Of a DNA stretch of 64,000 bases, positions 57,720 through 64,000 are shown piece after piece. Numbering within the stretch: the first letter of the stretch is position 1; the number at the start of each line of letters is the position of its first letter. Under the pieces are notes generated by a model. That model did no database searches. It worked only from the letters and a program-made list of their open reading frames with translations, and had not been told where the DNA came from. Position numbers and translations under genes: made by a program. Source of the stretch: Kingdonia uniflora (Eukaryota; Streptophyta; Magnoliopsida; Ranunculales; Circaeasteraceae); contig JACGCM010002300.1 of NCBI GenBank assembly GCA_014058105.1, forward strand, positions 1,116,001 to 1,180,000, read 5' to 3'.

Positions 57720-58810
57720 TCCTGCAGCTGACGAATACACATAATCTCTATCTCCATTACACCCAACCGTATATACCGCCCAACCTGGTCTTCACCACCC
57801 CCATATCCACTGTTAAACTCTGAAGCATGCTCCCAATATCCTAAAAAGTAAACACCCCCTGAGTCTGTGTAGCTGAGCTAGAAGAACCTATGTGATCACC
57901 TAGAGGAGCGGGCTCAGATGATAGTACAGAAGGAAGATGAGATGCACTCTTATGACAGTTACTAGCATCCAATCTTTATATTTTTGTATCTTCAGGCTCA
58001 TTAGGAAACACCTTATACCCAGTATCTTGCATAATATCAATCACAAGGTGAGCAAAAGGTAATGAACTCTGAGTCACCATTTTGGTGCTGGCATCTATCA
58101 TCTCTTTAATGATTATGTTCAGGAGATTGAGTTCCACATTATTCTTGAAGGCATAGAGAAATACCTTCATCTGCTCAGATAAATCATTCTTTTGGGATCT
58201 TGGGATAATATTAGTAATAGCAATGCGATGTACTAGACGAGACTCATCATCCAACATCTTGTAAGTCACAGTTCCTGATCCAATATAGAGGTTATGTTAA
58301 GTAGTGATGTCAATAACCATTTTATTCAGCTCATGAAGAACATGAATTTTAGCCTTAACAAACTCACCCTCAGGAGAATAGTCGGGTCATGGATAAGACA
58401 TCATTGGGCAAACACATCTGGGAGTGTGAATGCACTGAGAGGGACTCAATAAAAAATACAGTTTGCTCTGATTTACGTTATACTCTTCCCCATCAATAGT
58501 AACTGAAAAAGTTTGATTATGAAGTAAACTGGTGGACTTAACCTGCAGATAAGCATAAAATAGTCGAACAATTCGAGGATATATATTTCCAGTGGGAGAA
58601 ATAATTTTTGTCCAGCCTTTTGCTTTGAACTTTGCAAATACACTAGCATAGCCCACATTAACTTCAAAAATACTCTTGATATCCACTATTTGTTCCATCA
58701 CAATTGGGCGATCTTTAAAGCCCATTTCTGTGCTCCAATGCACCAAATTATCTTATACTCTTTGACCATCGAGAATGACTGTCGAGTTAAAACATGGCCA
58801 TTTGGTTCCC
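57720..58810 (-). pseudogene. Retrotransposon ORF of the putative plant transposon protein / env-like type, broken
   Basis: Minus frames at 58746-58387 (GFKDRPIVMEQIVDIKSIFE, AKGWTKIISPTGNIYPRIVR, LFYAYLQVKS) and 58269-57976 (MLDDESRLVHRIAITNIIPR, VELNLLNIIIKEMIDASTK) match the conserved blocks of a plant retrotransposon domain of unknown role (GW...PTG.VYP.LVR.FYANL, then R.LH.I...L.PR). An earlier ATG at about 58830 (MPSRLRWEPNGHVLTR) is one shift away. After 57976 a Ser-rich tail runs to 57712 and meets the CACTA end. A stop near 58386 and shifts break it. It lies 3' of a copia pol on the same strand, where Sireviruses carry an env-like gene; this placement is inferred. Confidence 0.55.
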
Positions 58811-59155
58811 ACCGTAACCTAGATGGCATTCGCACACAAACGAAACTCGAAAGTTGTCCGCAAATAAACACCCAGCCAACAATACCAAACCAACAATCAC
58901 AAGTTCATAACCCAACCCAATACTTACAATAAATAAACCAACCTCCAATCCTCCAATGCTTCAACAACCAACCCCCAATAATTCCATAAACTAACAAATC
59001 ACCAACCATAAATCATAATGTATATAACAAACACCCCAATTCGAAATCACCAAACTTCAATAATCACAATGTAAAATTAAACCACATCCTTGTACGAGCA
59101 ATCAATCTTATTCAACATAAACCCATCACAAATCAAGCATAAATCCTTATATATA
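58811..59155. other. Leader-like sequence of the minus-strand ORF
   Basis: On plus it is A/C-rich, on minus T/G-rich and intron- or leader-like. No frame supported. Confidence 0.4.
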
Positions 59156-59172
59156 TATCGAAATCAAGTTAG

Positions 59173-59203
<31 letters not shown>

Positions 59204-59217
59204 AAGAGAGAGAGAGC
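59156..59217. repeat. (TA)n and (GA)n microsatellites
   Basis: TATATATATAT then about 22 bp of GAGA with one AAAG interruption. Confidence 0.95.
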
Positions 59218-59439
59218 AAGAACACAATTATCAACTGGGAGACCCCTAAAAATTGTACCTGAAACCCTTGATTCCAAATCCCACACGAGATAAAAGAGTG
59301 ATCAAGCACAAATCAACCTTTTATTTTTAACAAGTGATTAATATAGAGGAAAGTATGTTGTTATGGAAGAACCCAAAGTGAGAGAGGAGAGGAAAATAGT
59401 ACGAATAAGGAATGAAAAGAACGACGCAAGAGACATGTG

Positions 59440-59670
59440 AGAAACGACCAAACCCCTAAAGTTGTTCGAATGAAAGACACCTCGTTCAAACGACACAACC
59501 ATTTAAAAAAACACCTTAACGTGAAATTGATGAAATAAAATCAGAAGTCGTTCAAACGAACAGAAAACTCGTTCGAACGATACAACATTTTTTGTCTTAA
59601 AAACACCTGAGCGTGAAATGGAAGAAATAAGATAGAACTCGTTCGAACAAACATAAACTAGTTCGAATGA
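59440..59670. repeat. GTTCGAAC-core repeat cluster
   Basis: Two ~105-bp units share ACACCT(T/G)A(A/G)CGTGAAAT...GAAATAA...CGTTC, with six or more CGTTC(G/A)AACG-type words. At 59548-59582, TCGTTCAAACGA and TCGTTCGAACGA are separated by ACAGAAAAC, the same spacing and nearly the same spacer as in the LTR at 32.6 kb. Confidence 0.7.
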
Positions 59671-61084
59671 ATGGATGGAAAAAGGTAGACTCACCGACAT
59701 TAATCAAGTAATCAACAAACATACACATGAGACATAAGATAAGACACATGACTATCAAACACACTTCCTTTCAAAATATGTTGAGTCAAATCTATAAGCA
59801 TAGCGGATACATGATATAGAGAATATTATTGAACTATAAAATAAATAATGCACAATAACTCAATGTGTGTGTGTGGCCCAATTAGAGTCCTGACATTGAG
59901 ATGTATGAAGATCACTATATTAGAAATATGATTCAACTTAGGCCTCTCATGGTTGGTCACTGAAAATCACTGAGAATTTACTAGGTATCACTCTGAGGAA
60001 ATATGAATATGAGTAAACTGAAGTTAAAAATTCACAATCCAAGAAAGCAATGTTATGTTATTGAAAGATTTCATAGAAGAAAAATCAATTGTTTTTGGTG
60101 GTGTCAAGTTAAATACCATAGATTCTCCAACTATCATCTCCACTAAACCAATTACACTAGACTTATAATCAATTAAGACTTTTAAGATTATAAAGAAGGC
60201 AAATGTAGGCTAGTGATGAAGTAGGTCTTTTGCTGGCATTATGAGAACAAATATAACTAACACCTCTGTTATTGTTATCGAGACACCTCCTTCCTCCTTC
60301 CTCCATATTATTTTCTTCTAATGTTATGTTTCTAAAGATATACTTGATCTTTTAATACTATTTGAATTGACGCTTTAAAAAATAAAGTCGCACAGATAAT
60401 ACTAATACATACAACACCCTTTATACTTTATCACTTCCTGTCCTTAGAACAAAAGGTTAAACGGGAATTGTTGCATACAAAGAAATGACTTATTTTAGGC
60501 TTAAATGGTAGCAAGTGATTAAATAATTTGGGTTAGGTATTGAAAGGCCAAAGACTGTGCAAATAACAATGCCTAAAATCATATCCTGAGCCTTATACAA
60601 TTTCTCGTTTTACCTCGAATCAAGTAAAGAAAATGTTCTAGTATTTTAACTTGAATTAGGTGTCACCACCAACAATTGACTAATGCATAAAATAATAAGA
60701 CCAGAAACAAAAAAAGGTTTTGTAGAAAATAATTTAGTTAATAACACTCAAGGCTTGCACAAAAGGTTAGATCCTCACATACTATTAGGTAACGACGTCT
60801 CTACATTTATCCTCAATGTTTCTACTTACGACTTGAGTCAGAAACAGTTGGATCTAGTGGCAAATAAGTGATACAAAATAGCTCAAGTATTAAATAAATA
60901 TATTACAAATAAATAAATCCCGACCATGCACATGCATAGCTAAGATAGACTGTAATGCAAAAATCAGGGGAAATAACCAATATGAATAAAAGAAACGACA
61001 CATACCTGATAATGTTCACAAAATAGCGACACAAATAGTCAGGATGACCTAATAGATTTATGCAATGGAACAGACACCAATAGT
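59671..61084. other. Region between copia pol and the downstream ORF
   Basis: No supported gene. It should contain the 3' end, and possibly an LTR, of the minus-strand copia element, but no repeat partner lies in the window. Confidence 0.4.
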
Positions 61085-63999
61085 ACATCTGAGAGTTTTA
61101 AATCGAAGAACATCCAAAGGTTTGGTGAAGAGATCAGCAAGTTGGTTCTCCGTACTAACATACTCCTTAATTATAATCTTTCCCTTAAGAAGGTCTCAAA
61201 TGAAATAAAATCTGATGTTAATGTGTTTGGTCCTCAAATGTTGTTCAGGGTTCTTAAAAATGTTGATTGCACTTGTATTATCATAATAAAGTGACATTAC
61301 TCCCTGAGTCAGCCCGAAATCGTGTAACATTTGCTTCATCTAAACTAGTTGGGTACTACAACTTCCTACAACAATATACTCTACCTCTGTAGTAGACTGC
61401 GAAATATAATTCTGTTTCTTACTTTGTCATACAACGAGATAGTTCCAATGTAATAGTATCCCCCATAAGTGTTCTTCCTTTCATTCGAATTTTTTGCCCA
61501 ATCAGCATTTGAGTATCCAATAATTTTAGACGTAGTGTCTCGAATATACCACAATCCAAACTCAAAAGTCCCATAAACATAGGGAATAATTTGTTTAACA
61601 ACGTGTAAATAAGACTCCTTAGGACTTGCCTGATAACGAGCACATATGCAAACACTGAACACAATTTCTGGACGACTAGCTATATGATACAACAAGCTTC
61701 CTATCATGCTCCTATACGTCTTCTGGTCTACATCAGTACCTTTGGAATCCTTACTCAATTTGGTTGGTGGTAGTGCTCATTGGTGTCCTGACATGTTTCG
61801 TGGAATCAATACCAAACTTTTTGATAAGATCCTTAACATATTTAGATTGAGATACAAAAATGCCATCATCCCATTACTTGATTTGGAGACCTAAGAAGTA
61901 GGTCAATTCCCCAACCATGCTCATCTCGAACTCTCTTCCCATCAATTCTTTGAATGCCTTGACACATGAATCCGACATGGATCCAAATACAATATCATCC
62001 ACATATACCTGAGCAATAAGTATTTCGTCTCCTTCTCACTAAATAAACAACATCTTATCAACTCCCCCTTGAATGAACCGCTTTCCAAGTTAGAAGTTTG
62101 AAAATCGGTCATACCATGCTCGAGGAGCTTGTTTTAGTCCATAAAGAGCTTTCTTCAAACGATAAATATACTCCGGGTATGTGGATCTTCAAACCTCTTG
62201 GGTTGAGCTACATACACTTCTTCCTCAAGTAGCCCTTTCAAGAATGCACTTTTCACATCCATCTGATAAAGCTTAAATTTTTTTTGACATGCGAAGGCCA
62301 AAAGCATCCGAATAGATTCAAGTCGAGTTGTGAGAGCAAAAGTTTCTTCTATATCCACCCATTTTATTTGATTGTATCCTTGAGCTACCAACCTTGCTTT
62401 ATTTCTTATTACGCCACTATTCTCATCAAACTTGTTCTTATAAATCCACATAGTACCAATAATATTAGTATTTGTCGGTCGTGATACTAAGTCTCACACA
62501 TCTTGCCGCTTGAATTCATTTAGCTCATCTTGCATGACGTTAATCTAATATTCATCAGATAAAGCATCTTTCACGTTGGTTGGTTCAATGATGGACACAT
62601 AACACACACTCTCTGCTATTTTATATAACGTAAAAAATAATACTTGACGCACCTAGCAGACTCATAAAGCGTAGAATATTCATAATCATTAAGGTATCTA
62701 GGAGCACCACAATGCCAAGGAGGATTAGTATGGACAGTAGCATTTGGTGTTGAGATTTCATTAGGAGGTGTTTTAGAAGCTTCAGCGTGAGACGTACAAA
62801 CAGTTTCCATGGGTAGCACAATATCTTGAGCCACAATAAAAGAGGTTGACGGAGTTTCTTCTTGAACATTACTATCTCTATCATTTGTGTGTCCAAGAAC
62901 TGTCGAGTCATCAACTACCACATTAATTGACTCCATTATCATCTTGTTCTTCAAGGTGTAAATACGATAAGCCCTCTATTGGATATCCCAGTAAAATACT
63001 TTCATCGCTTCGGGCGTCAAATTTTTTAATATTATCCCGATCACAAGTGATATAACATTTACTTCCAAACATACAAAAGTATTTCAAGTTTGGCTTTTTT
63101 CCAAACCAGAGTTCATATGGTGTGTTAAGTGTAAGAGGACGCAAATAAACTCTGTTAATAATGTGACACGAGGTATGGATAGCTTCTCCCCAAAAATGAT
63201 TAGGAACATTATTTCCATTAAGTAATACCCGCCCCATCTGTTGTAGAACTCGGTTCTTTCGTTCTGCAACTCCGTTTTGTTGTGGTGTGATTAGTGTTAA
63301 AAATTCATGCTTAATCCCATTAGCTCGACAGTACTCAGTCACATCACTATCTTTAAACTCTCATCCACGATCACTTTGAATTTTGTCAATGAAGCAATCT
63401 TTCTCATTTTGTATTCGAAGGGCTATAGTATAAAATTCTTCAAACGTGTCAGACTTATTGTTTTAATAGTACAATCTAGGTGAACCTTGAAAAATTGTCA
63501 ACCATAATCAAGATATACTTCTTTCTGTCCAAAGTACTCACTCTTATAGGACCCATTAAGTCCATGTGAATTAGCTCAAGAACTCGCGTAGTTGCAATAT
63601 TGGTAGATTTTTTGTGCGAACTCTTGATTTGCTTTCCAATTTGACATGGTCCACACACCGTATTTGTTAAATTGCTTAGTTTCGGAACCCCTCGAACTAT
63701 TTCCTTATAATATTGGCAAGATCGTTGAAGTTCACATGCCCTAACCGTTGGTGCCACAGTTCCACATCGCTCATCTTAGCAACCTTACATGAAATAGAGT
63801 TTTGTGATATAACATAACAGTTGTCAGAAGTTCTGGCAATAATCATAATGCATTTCCCAGTATTATCAAATATACGGCATACCTTCTTGTTGAATGTTAC
63901 TGTTTTGTCCTCATCACATAAGTGACTTACACGCAGAAAGTTTACAGTAAATCCCTTAACACAAAGTACATTATCAACTGCTGGGCACCCAATTCCTTT
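61085..63999 (-). pseudogene. Ty1/copia (Sirevirus-like) pol, partial at the window edge, broken
   Basis: Read 3' to 5' on plus. Pre-integrase: TSDNCYVISQNS, ELWHQRLGHVNFNDLANIIR (63760-63690), VRGVPKLSN and CGPCQIGKQIKSSHKK give the HHCC zinc site. Integrase core: LIHMDLMGPIR (first Asp), then YCRANGIKHEFLT...TPQQNGVAERKNR with the catalytic Glu (63330-63250). RT: WIYKNKFDENSGVIRNKARL, LVAQGYNQ, FKLYQMDVKSAFLKG (62450-62200), and YVDDIVFG near 62010-61990. RNase H: IGYSNADWAKNSNERKNTYG (61530-61470), ending in a degenerate ENQLADLFTKPLD near 61120. Copia order (integrase before RT) is clear; DNCY and VRG(L/V)PKL favour the Sirevirus lineage. Many stops. It continues beyond the right edge. 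Confidence 0.88.
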
Positions 64000-64000
64000 T

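Noticed and set aside
57976..58746. Host gene of unknown function
   Set aside because: Conserved blocks match a retrotransposon-borne plant domain, and the neighbouring pol and purine tract support an element origin.
14977..59665. GTTCGAA words as tRNA B boxes or SINE promoters
   Set aside because: The core resembles the Pol III B box (GGTTCGANTCC), but no A box at the right distance and no cloverleaf was found. The words come in regular inverted pairs, unlike tRNA or SINE promoters.
1..64000. tRNA, rRNA, snRNA or classical miRNA genes
   Set aside because: No cloverleaf, rRNA-like GC-rich block or short precursor hairpin was recognised by reading; a covariance search would be needed to exclude weak candidates.

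Overview
This window is nuclear DNA of a flowering plant, most likely a eudicot. It is AT-rich, has plant-type introns, and is mostly nested transposable elements: Ty1/copia, Ty3/gypsy, L1-type LINEs, MULE, hAT, CACTA, a short-LTR element and a foldback element. Nothing bacterial or viral in the strict sense is present. Nearly every transposon protein is broken by stops or frameshifts, so most of the window is decaying mobile DNA.

The one host gene that can be read from start to stop is on the minus strand, in four exons at 42859-42507, 42419-42322, 34489-34424 and 34317-34094. It encodes a 246-residue organellar RNA-editing factor of the MORF/DAG family, best matching MORF3. All introns are GT-AG and all phases agree. 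Intron 2 is about 7.8 kb and holds a nearly complete antisense LINE plus a 205-bp-period tandem duplication. The MORF3 promoter is split by a ~1.1 kb hAT-like element. A second partial copy of the promoter and first 11 codons, at 20.80-21.15 kb on the plus strand, lacks that insertion and so shows the unoccupied site.

Layout. 0.1-7.0 kb: a MULE with 119-bp TIRs and 9-bp TSDs, carrying a decayed MuDR-type transposase on plus and two accessory reading frames on minus (an acidic protein and a tandem GRF zinc-finger protein). 7.4-12.1 kb: copia debris, a solo-type LTR and a TCGACAAT repeat cluster. 12.1-14.9 kb: nothing recognisable. 14.93-20.40 kb: a complete but dead Ty3/gypsy element with AAAGG TSDs. 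22.0-25.5 kb: a LINE 3' end interrupted by a 2.5 kb non-autonomous LTR element with CTAAC TSDs. 25.78-25.93 kb: a possible first exon of an unknown gene. 25.96-27.16 kb: a giant inverted repeat. 27.3-29.5 kb: another LINE. 29.99-33.21 kb: a TIR element with an LTR inserted in it. 33.8-44.3 kb: the MORF3 locus. 44.7-50.9 kb: repeats, gene debris and an LTR. 51.32-57.71 kb: a CACTA-like element with ACA TSDs that carries two exons of a rhomboid protease gene and a stretch resembling mitochondrial DNA. 57.7-64.0 kb: a minus-strand Sirevirus-like copia element into which the CACTA element probably jumped.

The most unusual signals are: rhomboid exons inside a CACTA-like element; tandem 50-bp and 71-bp units with GTTCGAAC-core inverted repeats in several unrelated LTR regions, with paired changes in the two arms; the host gene surviving around a LINE-filled intron with a paralogous empty site for the promoter insertion; and the antisense accessory genes of the MULE. 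All claims come from reading the sequence; no database search was run.
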